Below are positions 29,146 through 38,635 of a stretch of DNA of 64,000 nt, in pieces; position 1 is the stretch's first letter; the number at the start of each line of letters is the position of its first letter. Source of the DNA: Streptomyces sp. NBC_00259 (GTDB lineage Bacteria > Actinomycetota > Actinomycetes > Streptomycetales > Streptomycetaceae); NCBI RefSeq assembly GCF_036181745.1, contig NZ_CP108080.1, positions 2,542,001 to 2,606,000 on the forward strand, read 5' to 3'. Both the position numbers and the translations under genes were made by a program. The notes beneath the pieces are model-generated. The model worked only from the letters and a program-made list of their open reading frames with translations, searched no databases and was not told where the DNA came from.

Positions 29146-30896
29146 ATGGCTGGAAAGAGGCGTGCCGACGTCGGCCGCAGACGGTTCATCCGGATCGCAG
29201 GCGGCACCGCGGCCGGCGTCGCGGTAGCAGGCGGGGGCGCGTTCACCGCCATGGCGACCGGGGTGTTCGACGGGAAGCCCGACCCGTTCGCGAACATGCC
29301 GCGTTCGCTCGCGCTGAGCCTGCCGCAGACGCCCGGTGGCTTCCCGGTGCCGCCGCTGCCGGACCCGAACGACGGGGGCACGGGCTACGCGCCCGACCCG
29401 TCCACGCACATTCCGTCCGCGCGCTCCGCGCCGGACCCGCGGGCGGTCGAGAAGGACGTTCCGACCACCCTGCCGTTCGAGTTCAAGACGAGCGGCTTCA
29501 CGATGGTGGCGGACCTCCCGGAGGCCCTGCGCCCCTGGCGCAACCGCCCGACCCTCTGGGAGAACAGGACCCCCACGGGTCTCTACCGGCTGAACGCCCA
29601 GGGCGCCTACCTGTACCACCCCAACAACGGGGCCACGGGCTACGATCACCCGGTGGGCCAGGTCCAGTTCGGGCTCGGCTGCATCACACCAGCTACCGCA
29701 TCGAGAAGGACCCGACCCGCAAGGCGGTCTTCCTCCAGCGCGCCAAGGCCCAGGCCGACCGCCTCATCGCCAAGCGCGTCGAGGCACGTGGCGCCTGGTA
29801 CTTCCCGTACGGGTTCAGCTTCAAGCACGAAGTGCACAGCGGCGTCGACTACAAGGCTCCCTGGTACTCGGGCATGGCCCAGGGCGAGGCCATCAGCCTC
29901 TTCGTCCAGCTCGCGCAGCTCGAAGGCATCACCGAGTCCGAGCGCACCCTCTACATGGCGGCCGCGCACGGCGCCTTCTCCTCGCTGCTGCGGGGCGACA
30001 ACGGGGTTCCGTGGTGCGTGAACAAGGACCGCGCGGGCTACCTGTGGATCCAGGAGTACCCGTTCAAGACGGCCGGTGCGGGTGACTACACGTACAACGG
30101 CATGGTCTTCGCCATGTTCGGCCTCTGGGACTACTTCCAGGCGACCGGCAACGCGCTCGCGGCCAAGCTGTACGACGGCGCCTGCACCACCATGGCCCGC
30201 TACTTCCCGCTGCTGCGCAACGCCCGTGGGCTCTCGTACTACTGCCAGACGCACCGGATCCAGACGGACTCGTACCACCCGCACCACATCACCCTGTGGC
30301 GGCAGCTGCACTGGTAGACGAACAGCGTCGTCTTCGCCAACCAGATGGACCTGCTGATCGACGACTTCCCGCCGTACGTCCTGCCGGCCGGCGCGAGCAT
30401 CGCCATCGCCAAGGGCACGCACACGCTCTACAAGATCGCCACCAAGCCGGACGGGTCCTACGACAAGAACCTGGCCGCGCCGGACAAGATCCTGTCCACG
30501 AAGAAGGTCACCTTCGCCAAGGCCACCGGCGCCCCGGTGAGCATGCGGCGACGGATCAAGGGCGCCGGCATCTGGTACCAGATCAGCGCCGGAGCGTACA
30601 AGGGCTACTGGATCGGCGAGGCGTTCCCCAACGCCTTCCTGCGCGGTGAGTACCTGCCGACGGACTACCGGGTGCAGCGCACGCTGACGTTCCGCACCAA
30701 CACCGACATCCCGGTGTACCAGTTCGGCACGAACGGTGTGGTCGGCACCACCAAGAACGTCAAGTACGCGACCGCCACCACGGCAACCTTCGACCGGAGG
30801 TCCATCGTGAACGGCCGGGCGATGTGCCGTATCTCGGCCGGTGAGCTCGCCGGCTACTGGGTCCCCGCGAACCAGGTCGTGACCGACGGAGCCTGA
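29146..30896 (+). pseudogene. Broken D-glucuronyl C5-epimerase (Tat-exported type)
   Basis: Paralogue of the intact gene at 31782. The N-terminal frame starts MAGKRRADVGRRRFIRIAGG, a Tat signal, and runs to VQFGLGCIT. There an extra AC (CACAC at 29685-29689, where the intact reading implies CAC) shifts the frame. The rest continues in another frame through WYSGMAQGEAIS, WIQEYP and YHPHHITLWRQLHW, then meets TAG at 30315-30317 where the intact copy has CAG, and resumes to a normal TGA at 30894. Two independent lesions indicate a dead gene, although coding bias is still high, so the loss looks recent. A double sequencing error is the alternative. Confidence 0.88.
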
Positions 30897-30927
30897 TCAC
30901 CTCCGCACACCACCCAGAGCAGATACG

Positions 30928-30967
30928 GGCCGCCCGCCTCCGGCCGCACAGCCGGAGGCGGGCGGCC
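30928..30967 (+). terminator. Terminator after the epimerase pseudogene
   Basis: A 17-bp GC-rich stem, GGCCGCCCGCCTCCGGC with its complement, around CGCACA, 31 bases after the pseudogene stop and before the acetyltransferase gene. Confidence 0.8.
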
Positions 30968-31006
30968 GTATGCTCGCCGGGAAGCCAGACACCGGAAGGC
31001 ACAGAA

Positions 31007-31603
31007 GTGAACTACAGGGTCCAGCCCACCGCCCAGGTCGACGAGACCGCCGAGATCGGCGCCGGAAGCAGTGTGTGGGAGCTCGCCCAGATCCGTGAGG
31101 GCGCCCGCCTCGGCGAAGGCTGTGTGATCGGCCGCGGTGCGTACGTCGGTACGGGCGTACGCATGGGCGACAACTGCAAGCTGCAGAACTACGCGCTGGT
31201 CTACGAGCCGGCCGAGCTCGGTGACGGTGTCTTCATCGGCCCCGCCGTGGTCCTCACCAACGACCACAACCCGCGCTCCGTCGACCCCGAGGGCAAGCAG
31301 AAGCGCGGCGGCGACTGGGAGGCCGTCGGCGTGAAGATCGCCGACGGTGCCTCGATCGGTGCCCGCTCGGTGTGCGTAGCCCCCGTCACCATCGGCCGCT
31401 GGGCGATGGTCGCCGCGGGCGCCGTCGTCACCAAGGACGTGCCGGACTTCGCGCTCGTCGTCGGTGTCCCGGCACGGCGGATCGGCTGGGTCGGCCGGAC
31501 CGGCGTCCGCCTGACCGAGCGCGCGGGCGAGCCGGGCGTGTGGGAGTGCCCGCAGACCGGCTCCCTGTACGAGGAGAAGGACGGCGTCCTGACCGAGCGC
31601 TGA
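31007..31603 (+). CDS. Hexapeptide-repeat N-acetyltransferase, WbpD-like
   Basis: 198 residues. A left-handed beta-helix of hexapeptide repeats (AEIGAGSSVWELAQIREGARLG, and later ADGASIGARSVCVAPVTIG) plus LTNDHNPRS and VPARRIGWVGRTG, the pattern of WbpD/WlbB enzymes. These acetylate the 3-amino group of UDP-GlcNAc3NA to give UDP-2,3-diacetamido-glucuronate. The C-terminal CPQTGSLYEEKDGVL is also typical. GTG at 31007 with GGAAGG seven bases upstream. Homologues of all four partner enzymes lie within 14 kb. Confidence 0.85.
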   Translation: MNYRVQPTAQVDETAEIGAGSSVWELAQIREGARLGEGCVIGRGAYVGTGVRMGDNCKLQNYALVYEPAELGDGVFIGPAVVLTNDHNPRSVDPEGKQKRGGDWEAVGVKIADGASIGARSVCVAPVTIGRWAMVAAGAVVTKDVPDFALVVGVPARRIGWVGRTGVRLTERAGEPGVWECPQTGSLYEEKDGVLTER

Positions 31604-31623
31604 CGGGCCGCGCAGACCCGTTA

Positions 31624-31648
31624 CGGGGTGACGCGCCGCGTCACCCCG
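31624..31648 (+). terminator. Terminator after the acetyltransferase gene
   Basis: CGGGGTGACG pairs with CGTCACCCCG around CGCCG, 20 bases after the stop. No U tract. Confidence 0.65.
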
Positions 31649-31781
31649 AGAAGGCCGGGAGGCCGGCTCAGGCATCCGATCGAGTCGGCCGTCCCCGCTT
31701 CCGCGTGTCCGTCACCGCTCCCACCCCGGGGCTCCCCATAGGATCCGCAGCCATCGCTGATCTTCCCCGGGGGGCTCAGGC

Positions 31782-33497
31782 ATGGCTGAGGACAGCCGTT
31801 CCACGCTCGACCGCAGACGGTTCGTCCGGCTCGCGGGCGGCGCCGTGCTCGGCAGCGCCCTGGCCGGTGCCGGCGCCGGCACCGCGCAGGCGGTCATCGG
31901 CGCCCCGGCGCTGCCGCCGCCCCTCGGCCACCCTCACCAGCCCCAGGTTCCGCCCGTGCCCCCACTGCCCGACCAGCTCTCGGGAGGCAAGGTGACTCCC
32001 CCCGCACCGTCCCTCCGTGTCCCGTACGCCCAGGGCACCCCCGCCCCGGCGGCCGTCCGGGAGGCGCTCCCGGACACGCCGCCGTTCACGTTCCGGACCT
32101 CCGGCTACACGGCGGCGGACCTGCCGGAGCAGCTGCGGCCCTGGCGCGACCGGCCCACGGCGTGGGCCGCTGTCACCCCGGACACCGCGCACACCTATCT
32201 CGATCCGGCAGGCGTCATCAAGTACCGCCCGAGCAGGTCGGCCGCCGGGTACGACCAGCCGGTCACCCAGATCCAGTTCGGCCTCGGCTGCGTCGCCGCC
32301 CACCGCACCGCCGGCGACCCGGACCGCAAGGCCCTCTTCCTCAAGCGCGCCAAGGCCCAGGCGCACCGCCTGATCGACAACCGGGTGGAGAGCCGCGGCG
32401 CGTGGTACTTCCCGTACCCGTTCGACTTCACGCACAGCACCCACAGCGGGATCTCCTACCGCGCCCCCTGGTACTCGGGCATGGCGCAGGGCGAGGCGAT
32501 CAGCCTCTTCATCCAGCTGTCCCAGCTCGACGGAGTGACGGCCGCGGAGCGCACGCTCTACCGGACGGCCGCCGACGGCGCCTTCGCCTCGCTGCTGCGC
32601 GGGGACGACGCCGCCCCGTGGGTCGTGAACCGTGACAGCGAGGGCCACCTGTGGATCCAGGAGTACCCGGTCGACGCGCCCGGCACGTCCGACTGCACGT
32701 ACAACGGCATGATCTTCGCCATGTTCGGGCTGTGGGACTACGTCCGGGCCACAGGGAACGCACTGGCGGCCCAGCTCTACGACGGTGCCTGCACCACGGT
32801 CGACCACTACTTCCCGACCCTGCGCAACCGGCAGTGGGCCTCGCACTACTGCCTCACCCACCGGATCCCGACGCCTTCGTACCACCAGCACCACATCAAT
32901 CTGTACCGGCAGCTGCACTGGCAGACCGGCAGCCCTCGCTTCGCCCACATGAGCGACCTGCTGACGGACGACTTCCCCGCGGGACAGCTGCCCGCGGACT
33001 CCCCTGTCGTCCTCGCCGCCGGTACACACACCCTGTACCGGTACGACACCAACACCGACGGTGACTTCCTCGCCTCGAAGGGCGACGCGGAACTCGCCCG
33101 CAGGACCGTGTCCCTGTCCCGGGCCACCCGGGCCACCGCGAGCCGGCGGCGGCGGATCATGGGCCGCGGGGTGGCGTACCGGATCGACACGGGCCCGTAC
33201 GCCGGCTGGTGGGTGGGCGAGGCCTTCCCGAAGTCCTATCTGCTCGGCGAGTACCTGCCCAGCGTGTACCGGCCCCAGCGCTCGCTCGTCTTCCCCGCGG
33301 GCACCGGCGTGGTCTGCCGCCGTTTCGGCCGGGACCGGGCCGTCGCGGCGACGCGCACGGTGACGTTCGCCAAACCTTCCCGCGCGCCCTTCGACCGCCG
33401 GTCGGTCGTCAACGGCAGACCGATGTGCCGGATCGCGGCCGGGGCCCTCAAGGGCTTCTGGGTCTTCGCCGGCGATGTCGTCACCGACGGCCGCTGA
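31782..33497 (+). CDS. Tat-exported D-glucuronyl C5-epimerase with C-terminal SH3-like repeats
   Basis: 571 residues. DRRRFVRLAGG (residues 10-20) plus an Ala/Gly-rich helix is a twin-arginine signal, so the enzyme is secreted folded. The central domain aligns by eye with heparosan glucuronyl C5-epimerases: WYSGMAQGEAIS (near 229) against PAMAQGQAIS in the human enzyme, WIQEYP (near 290) against WYEEYP, NGMIFAMFGLWDY, and YHQHHINLYRQL (near 366) against YHTTHINQLQLL. Such enzymes invert C5 of a uronic acid within a polymer. Residues about 410-571 hold two related modules with GPYAGWWVGEAF and GALKGFWVFAGD, resembling SH3/GW wall-binding repeats. ATG at 31782. Substrate unknown; the cluster could provide diacetamido-mannuronate or another uronate. 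Confidence 0.82.
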   Translation: MAEDSRSTLDRRRFVRLAGGAVLGSALAGAGAGTAQAVIGAPALPPPLGHPHQPQVPPVPPLPDQLSGGKVTPPAPSLRVPYAQGTPAPAAVREALPDTPPFTFRTSGYTAADLPEQLRPWRDRPTAWAAVTPDTAHTYLDPAGVIKYRPSRSAAGYDQPVTQIQFGLGCVAAHRTAGDPDRKALFLKRAKAQAHRLIDNRVESRGAWYFPYPFDFTHSTHSGISYRAPWYSGMAQGEAISLFIQLSQLDGVTAAERTLYRTAADGAFASLLRGDDAAPWVVNRDSEGHLWIQEYPVDAPGTSDCTYNGMIFAMFGLWDYVRATGNALAAQLYDGACTTVDHYFPTLRNRQWASHYCLTHRIPTPSYHQHHINLYRQLHWQTGSPRFAHMSDLLTDDFPAGQLPADSPVVLAAGTHTLYRYDTNTDGDFLASKGDAELARRTVSLSRATRATASRRRRIMGRGVAYRIDTGPYAGWWVGEAFPKSYLLGEYLPSVYRPQRSLVFPAGTGVVCRRFGRDRAVAATRTVTFAKPSRAPFDRRSVVNGRPMCRIAAGALKGFWVFAGDVVTDGR

Positions 33498-33776
33498 CCA
33501 CGGCAGAAGCACCGCTGGAGCACCGTCGGGGGCGTAGGGCCCGCACGTACGGTCCCCGGTGACCCGTTTTCGGCCGAAGTACGCATACGGTTCACGAAAT
33601 CGTTATGCGGCTGCCGTGTATGTCCGCAGCGGCGTTCTGACCATTGCATGCACACGACTGCCGCCCGGTGCGGCCCCGACGCCCGGGCCTGGTCAGTTCG
33701 CGGATTGCCTACCATTGCGAGCAGTGTGAGACCGTGACACGCCTGCCATCGCCCTGACCGAGAAGAAGAGTGCTCA
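33498..33776 (+). promoter_or_regulatory. Upstream region of the 2-epimerase operon
   Basis: 279 bases without a gene. TACCAT near 33710 is a possible -10 box for the three-gene unit that starts at 33777. Nothing else stands out. Confidence 0.35.
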
Positions 33777-34880
33777 GTGAAAGTCATCAGCATCGTCGGT
33801 GCCCGTCCTCAATTGGTGAAGCTCGCCCCCATCGCGGCGGCGTTCGCGGAGACCGAGCACGAGCACTTCATCGTGCACACCGGACAGCACTACGACGCCG
33901 ATCTCTCCGACGTCTTCTTCGACGGCCTGGGCATCCCCGACCCGGACGTCCACCTCGGCGTCGGTTCGGGCAGCCACGGCGTGCAGACGGGCTCCGTGCT
34001 CTCCGCCCTGGACCCGGTCCTGGAGCGTGAGAAGCCGGACTGGGTGCTCGTGTACGGCGACACCAACTCCACCATCGCCGGTGCGCTCTCGGCGGTGAAG
34101 ATGCACCTGCCCGTGGCGCACCTGGAGGCGGGCCTGCGCTCCTTCAACCGGCGGATGCCGGAGGAGCACAACCGCGTCCTCACCGACCACTGCGCCGACC
34201 TGCTGCTGGCCCCCACCGAGGAGGCCATGCGCCATCTCGCGAGCGAGGGCCTCGCCGACCGCGCGCAGCTCGCCGGTGACGTCATGGTCGACATCTGCCT
34301 GCGGATCCGGGACGCCGTGCGCGCCGGGGAGCACCCCGCGCCCGCGCTGCCCGAGGGCATCGACCCGTCGCAGCCGTTCCTGCTGGCGACGCTGCACCGC
34401 CCGGACAACACGGACGACCCGGAGCGGCTCTCCGCGATCATCGAGTCGATGGCGAAGCTGCCGGTGCCGGTGGCGCTGCTGGCCCACCCGCGTCTGGTCG
34501 CGCGGGCCGACGCGCACGGCATCGACCTGACGCAGGGCAACGTGCACGTCGGCCGGCCGCTGCCGTACGCGGGTCTGGTCGCCGCCGTGCTGGCCTCCAC
34601 CGGTGTGGTGACGGACTCCGGCGGTCTGCAGAAGGAGGCGTTCCTGCTGGAGCGCATCTGCACCACGGTCCGGCCCGAGACCGAGTGGGTGGAAACCGTG
34701 GACACCGGCTGGAACGTCCTTGTTCCCGACCCGCACACCCTCTCCCCCGAGGAGTGGGCCGCGACGGTCACCCGTGCCGTGCCGACCGCCGACCCCGGCA
34801 CCCCTTACGGCGACGGCAGGGCCGCCCAGAACGTTGTCCGGATCATGGAAGAGTGGAAGGGGGGCAGCCGGCACGCGTGA
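33777..34880 (+). CDS. UDP-N-acetylglucosamine 2-epimerase family, WbpI/WecB-like
   Basis: 367 residues. Hallmarks of the non-hydrolysing 2-epimerases: MKVISIVGARPQLVKLAPI, HTGQHYD, VYGDTNSTIAGAL, HLEAGLRSFNRRMPEEHNR, LATLHRPDNTDD, and TDSGGLQKEAFLL. WbpI converts UDP-GlcNAc3NAcA into UDP-ManNAc3NAcA; WecB uses UDP-GlcNAc. Motif reading alone does not separate them, but the presence of WbpB, WbpD and WbpE homologues in the same locus favours WbpI. GTG at 33777 with a GAAGAAGAG purine run upstream. Confidence 0.88.
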   Translation: MKVISIVGARPQLVKLAPIAAAFAETEHEHFIVHTGQHYDADLSDVFFDGLGIPDPDVHLGVGSGSHGVQTGSVLSALDPVLEREKPDWVLVYGDTNSTIAGALSAVKMHLPVAHLEAGLRSFNRRMPEEHNRVLTDHCADLLLAPTEEAMRHLASEGLADRAQLAGDVMVDICLRIRDAVRAGEHPAPALPEGIDPSQPFLLATLHRPDNTDDPERLSAIIESMAKLPVPVALLAHPRLVARADAHGIDLTQGNVHVGRPLPYAGLVAAVLASTGVVTDSGGLQKEAFLLERICTTVRPETEWVETVDTGWNVLVPDPHTLSPEEWAATVTRAVPTADPGTPYGDGRAAQNVVRIMEEWKGGSRHA

Positions 34881-34977
34881 CGGAGCACGGGCCCGGGCGC
34901 CGCACTCCCTCAGCGAGGGGCGACGCGGCGACAGGTGGCCCGAATCCGTACATGTCACCGTGCTAGCGTCACCGGTT

Positions 34978-36438
34978 ATGTCAGCGTCTCCCAGGTCCGG
35001 GCTGCCCGCGGAAGGCAGGCGGCCTCATGTGATCTACCTCGCCATCGGATTCCCGCCGGCCGCCAAGAGCTCGGCGTACCGCATGCGCGAGACCGCGAAC
35101 CAGTTCATCAACGTGGGCTGGGACGTCACCGTCGTCAACGTCGCCCAGGAGTCCTGGGAACGGGACTCCGGTATCGACCTCACCCTGCTGGAGCAGGTCG
35201 ACCCCAAGGTCAGGATCGTCGAGCTGCCGCTGGCACGCGAGGATCTCGAGACGGACATCCGCCTCTACGACGAGGCGCGTGCGCTCAACCCCAACGGCTG
35301 GGTCGCCAAGCTGCGCCGCCGCCAGATGAAGCCGTTCCCGGAGCCCAATTTCGGCGAGTGGCGCACCGATCTGGAGCAGGCCGTCCTGAAGATCCACGAG
35401 GAGCACCCGGCCGATCTGCTGCTCGCCAGCTGTGTGCCGTACGTGAACCTCGCCGCGGCCTGGAAGCTGTGGGAGGAGAAGCAGGTGCCGTACGCGGTGG
35501 ACTTCCGCGACGGCTGGTCCATCGACGTCATCGAGGGCGTCGAGGCCTTCGGCCGCGACTCCGAAGAGGGCCGCTGGGAGCAGAAGATCCTCGACGACGC
35601 GGTCTCGCTCTGGGTCGTGAACGACCCGATCGCCGAGCACTACCGCAGGCGCTACCCCGACTTCGCCGACCGGGTGCACGTCGTGCGCAACGGTTACGAC
35701 GCCGACAGCTCCCCCGGCCGCGCCCACGCCCCGGACACCGAGTCCGGTCTGGTCTTCGGCTACCTCGGTACGGTCAACTTCACCCCCCAGCACCTGGAGA
35801 CGGTGCTGAACGCCTGGAAGGCGGCACGGGAGAAGGAGCCGCTGCTGGCCAACGCGCGCTTCGAGGTGCGCGGCCACATCGGCAACGGCGCCGGCCGTGA
35901 GGCGAACCGGCACACGGAGATCCTCAAGCAGGCCGAGGCCGACGGCGTCCACTTCGGCGGCCCCGCCGCCAAGGCCGAGGTCGCCTCGATCTACGCCGGC
36001 TGGGACGCCATGGTGCTGATCCTGATCGGCGGCCGTTACGTCACCTCCGGCAAGGTCTACGAGTACATGGCCACCGGCCTCCCGATCGTGTCGGCGCACG
36101 TCGTCGAGCACGACGCGTCGAACGTGCTGGACGGGCACCCGCTGTGGACGGGCGCCGTCGGCATCGACGAGGAGGGCCTGACCGAGTCGTTCGTCAGGGC
36201 CGCGCACATGGCGGTGGAGACGAGCGACGAGGTGCACGCCGAGGCCATGGCCCACGCGGACCAGTTCACCCGTGAGGCGCTGATGACCGTGGCCGTGAAG
36301 AACCTCGTCGAGGAGTTCACGGCGAAGTACGCCGCCCAGGGCGCGGCGGAGCTCGTGAGCGGCGACACGGCGCCGGTCACCGGGGACGTGGCGCCCCTCG
36401 CCGAGAAGTCGATCGTCGCCGGAGGACCCACCCCGTGA
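34978..36438 (+). CDS. GT-B (GT4-like) glycosyltransferase
   Basis: 486 residues. N-terminal IYLAIGFPPAAKSSAYRMRE resembles the glycine-rich donor loop of GT4 enzymes, and the C-terminal half has VFGYLGTVNFTPQHLETVL and SGKVYEYMATGLPIVS, the sugar-nucleotide binding region. The tail (residues 450-486) is low-complexity. ATG at 34978 lies eight bases after TAGCGT, a good -10 box, so the message may be leaderless; an in-frame GTG at 34960 is an alternative. The stop overlaps the next start (GTGA, 36435-36438). Confidence 0.82.
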   Translation: MSASPRSGLPAEGRRPHVIYLAIGFPPAAKSSAYRMRETANQFINVGWDVTVVNVAQESWERDSGIDLTLLEQVDPKVRIVELPLAREDLETDIRLYDEARALNPNGWVAKLRRRQMKPFPEPNFGEWRTDLEQAVLKIHEEHPADLLLASCVPYVNLAAAWKLWEEKQVPYAVDFRDGWSIDVIEGVEAFGRDSEEGRWEQKILDDAVSLWVVNDPIAEHYRRRYPDFADRVHVVRNGYDADSSPGRAHAPDTESGLVFGYLGTVNFTPQHLETVLNAWKAAREKEPLLANARFEVRGHIGNGAGREANRHTEILKQAEADGVHFGGPAAKAEVASIYAGWDAMVLILIGGRYVTSGKVYEYMATGLPIVSAHVVEHDASNVLDGHPLWTGAVGIDEEGLTESFVRAAHMAVETSDEVHAEAMAHADQFTREALMTVAVKNLVEEFTAKYAAQGAAELVSGDTAPVTGDVAPLAEKSIVAGGPTP

Positions 36439-38570
36439 CCGAAGTCCTGTTCATCGCCGCGGCCAAGCCGCAGTTCGGCGTGCTCGCCGACTCGGTGCGC
36501 AAGTTCAACGCCCTGGGCGCGCGGGTGCACCTGGGGGCCACGTTCCACCTGGAGTCCTCCGCCGAGGAGGTCGTCTCCCTGGAGGTGGCCGGGCTGCACC
36601 AGCTGCCGCGGAGCGTCGCGCACCGCAGCCAGGCGCTGCGCCGCAAGGCCCGTACGTCCCCGCTCGGTATGCGGGTGTGGATGCAGTCCAAGGGTGACTC
36701 ATGGCTGCGCAACCAGGCCCGTAAGGCGGATGTGCTGGTCGCGCTCGACCCGGGCGCCGTGTACACCGTGTGGCGGCTGGCGCAGTACAACCGCGGCGCC
36801 CAGGCCATGTTCGGTCTCGCGCCGGGGCTGAAGGCCGTCGAGGGTCTGCGTCCGCAGGGCGGCAGCGTCCAGCGCCGCTCGGTACTGCCGCCGCTCGACG
36901 CCGTCGCCCGTGATGTGCGCCGCTCCGTGGACGGGCTGCCGGCCGCGCTGCTGCGGACCGCGACCGCCCGGCCCGTGATGCGGTCCACGGTCGGTGCCCG
37001 GCTGTGGCGCACCGCCGTCACCGCTCCCGGTGTGCCCACCAAGGTGCGCGCCGTGACGTCCCGCTACGTCGCCGAGGGCATGCAGTGGGCGGGCCGCACC
37101 AGCGGCGCCGCCATAGCGCTCGCGGACGCCGCGTCGAAGATCCCGGACCTCGGGCTCAAGGCGCAGCTGCTCGACGAGGGCGTGATGAAGGAGATCTCCA
37201 AGGGGATCAGCCCGCGTCATCTCGACCGGGCGGTCGCCGCCCAGCTCGCGCACGCGGACAAGGAGTTCACCGCGGGCCGCGTCGAGAAGGCGGCCTGTGC
37301 GCTGGACCGTGCGCTGTTCCTGGACTTCCACCGGGTGCTGCACATCGACCAGTTGTCCTCGCCGCTGGCGAAGGACGCCGAGGGCTTCGTCGCGCCGCTG
37401 TACCGCTCGAAGGCGATGCAGGCGCTGAGCCGTCCGCAGGGCCGCAAGGTCCCGGCGGCAGCGGCCCCCGAGGACCGTCCGCTGCGGCTGCTGGTGACGA
37501 CGAGCGCCAACGACAACTTCCTCCGCCACATCCTGGATCACTTCGGGAACCACCCCGGGGTCGAGCTGCGCTATCTGGACCTGGCCGCGACGAAGTCGCT
37601 GAAGCGGATCGCGTGGGCGGGCCGGCGGATGCTGGAGGACCGGCTCTCCGGCGGCACCAGCGACTACCAGGAAGAGGTCGAGCGACTGATGCGCCCGCAC
37701 CTCGACTGGGCCGACACGGTCTTCCTGGACTGGTCGGTGGGGCCCGCCGCGATGCTCACCACCATCGACCCGGGCGACACCCGGATCGTGGTCCGGCTGC
37801 ACAGCTACGAGGCGTTCACCCGCTGGCCGCACATGACGGACTTCTCGCGGATCGACGACCTCGTCTTCGTCGCCCCGCACGTCAAGGACCTGGCCGCCTC
37901 GCTCGTCCCGCAGCTGCGCGGTGAGCAGGCGCCCCGCTTCCACATCATCGACAACGCGATGGACCTGTCGGGCTTCGCCCGTCCGAAGCCCGCCGAGGCG
38001 CGTTTCAACCTGGGCCTGATCGGGATAAGCCAGGTCGCCAAGGACCCGAAGTGGGCCGTGGACGTCCTGGAGCGGGTACGCCGGCACGACGAGCGCTACC
38101 GGCTGATCCTGGTCGGCGGCGACATGGACCCGAAGACGAGCCGTGCGACCCGCGACTACCGCCGCGAGTTCGAGAAGGAGCTGGCTCCGCTGGAGGAGTC
38201 CGGCGCGGTCGTCCGGCTCGGCCCGACGGACGACGTCCCCTCGAAGCTCGAGGAGATCGGCACCATCATCAGCTCCTCGGTCCGTGAGGGCTGCCACGTG
38301 GGTCTGATGGAGGGTGCGGCGAGCGCCGCGGTCCCGGTCGCCCGTGACTGGCCGTTCTACGCGGGCAAGCCCAACAGCGCCCGGACGCTCTACCCGGAGG
38401 GCTGGGTCGTCGGCTCCCCGGAGGAGGCGGCCAAGCGCATCCTGGAGGCCACCGCCTCCGAGGAGGCGTGGCGGGACGCGGGCAAGCTCGCGGCCGAGCA
38501 CGCGCTGGCGGCGTGGGACTGGCCCGTCGTGCGGAAGCACTTCGAGAAGCTGTTCCTCGGCGAGAGCTGA
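36435..38570 (+). CDS. Large GT-B-like glycosyltransferase
   Basis: 711 residues. The N-terminal 330 residues (MTEVLFIAAAKPQFGVLADSV...) are unfamiliar, partly helical. From about residue 345 a GT4-like fold is visible: LLVTTSANDNFLRHILDHF, VVRLHSYEAFTRWPHMTDFS, FHIIDNAMDLSGFA, NLGLIGISQVAKDPKWAVDVL, and SSSVREGCHVGLMEGAASAAVPV. GTG start overlaps the upstream stop, so it is co-translated with the other transferase. Acceptor and donor are unknown; it may add backbone or side-chain residues of the uronate polymer. Confidence 0.78.
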   Translation: MTEVLFIAAAKPQFGVLADSVRKFNALGARVHLGATFHLESSAEEVVSLEVAGLHQLPRSVAHRSQALRRKARTSPLGMRVWMQSKGDSWLRNQARKADVLVALDPGAVYTVWRLAQYNRGAQAMFGLAPGLKAVEGLRPQGGSVQRRSVLPPLDAVARDVRRSVDGLPAALLRTATARPVMRSTVGARLWRTAVTAPGVPTKVRAVTSRYVAEGMQWAGRTSGAAIALADAASKIPDLGLKAQLLDEGVMKEISKGISPRHLDRAVAAQLAHADKEFTAGRVEKAACALDRALFLDFHRVLHIDQLSSPLAKDAEGFVAPLYRSKAMQALSRPQGRKVPAAAAPEDRPLRLLVTTSANDNFLRHILDHFGNHPGVELRYLDLAATKSLKRIAWAGRRMLEDRLSGGTSDYQEEVERLMRPHLDWADTVFLDWSVGPAAMLTTIDPGDTRIVVRLHSYEAFTRWPHMTDFSRIDDLVFVAPHVKDLAASLVPQLRGEQAPRFHIIDNAMDLSGFARPKPAEARFNLGLIGISQVAKDPKWAVDVLERVRRHDERYRLILVGGDMDPKTSRATRDYRREFEKELAPLEESGAVVRLGPTDDVPSKLEEIGTIISSSVREGCHVGLMEGAASAAVPVARDWPFYAGKPNSARTLYPEGWVVGSPEEAAKRILEATASEEAWRDAGKLAAEHALAAWDWPVVRKHFEKLFLGES

Positions 38571-38577
38571 GAGCCGT

Positions 38578-38622
38578 ACGTGGAAGGGCCCCCGGGACAT
38601 CGTCCCGGGGGCCCTTCCACGT
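38578..38622. terminator. Bidirectional terminator at the centre of the accessory cluster
   Basis: Perfect 21-bp inverted repeat with a three-base loop (38578-38598 and 38602-38622), beginning ACGTGGAAGGGCCCCCGGG. It separates the right-facing transferase operon from the left-facing galE operon. Confidence 0.9.
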
Positions 38623-38635
38623 GGCGCACGCCGTC

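Noticed and set aside
29122..30021. Separate short genes in the three open pieces of the first epimerase locus
   Set aside because: Together they align along the whole intact paralogue, so they are fragments of one broken gene.
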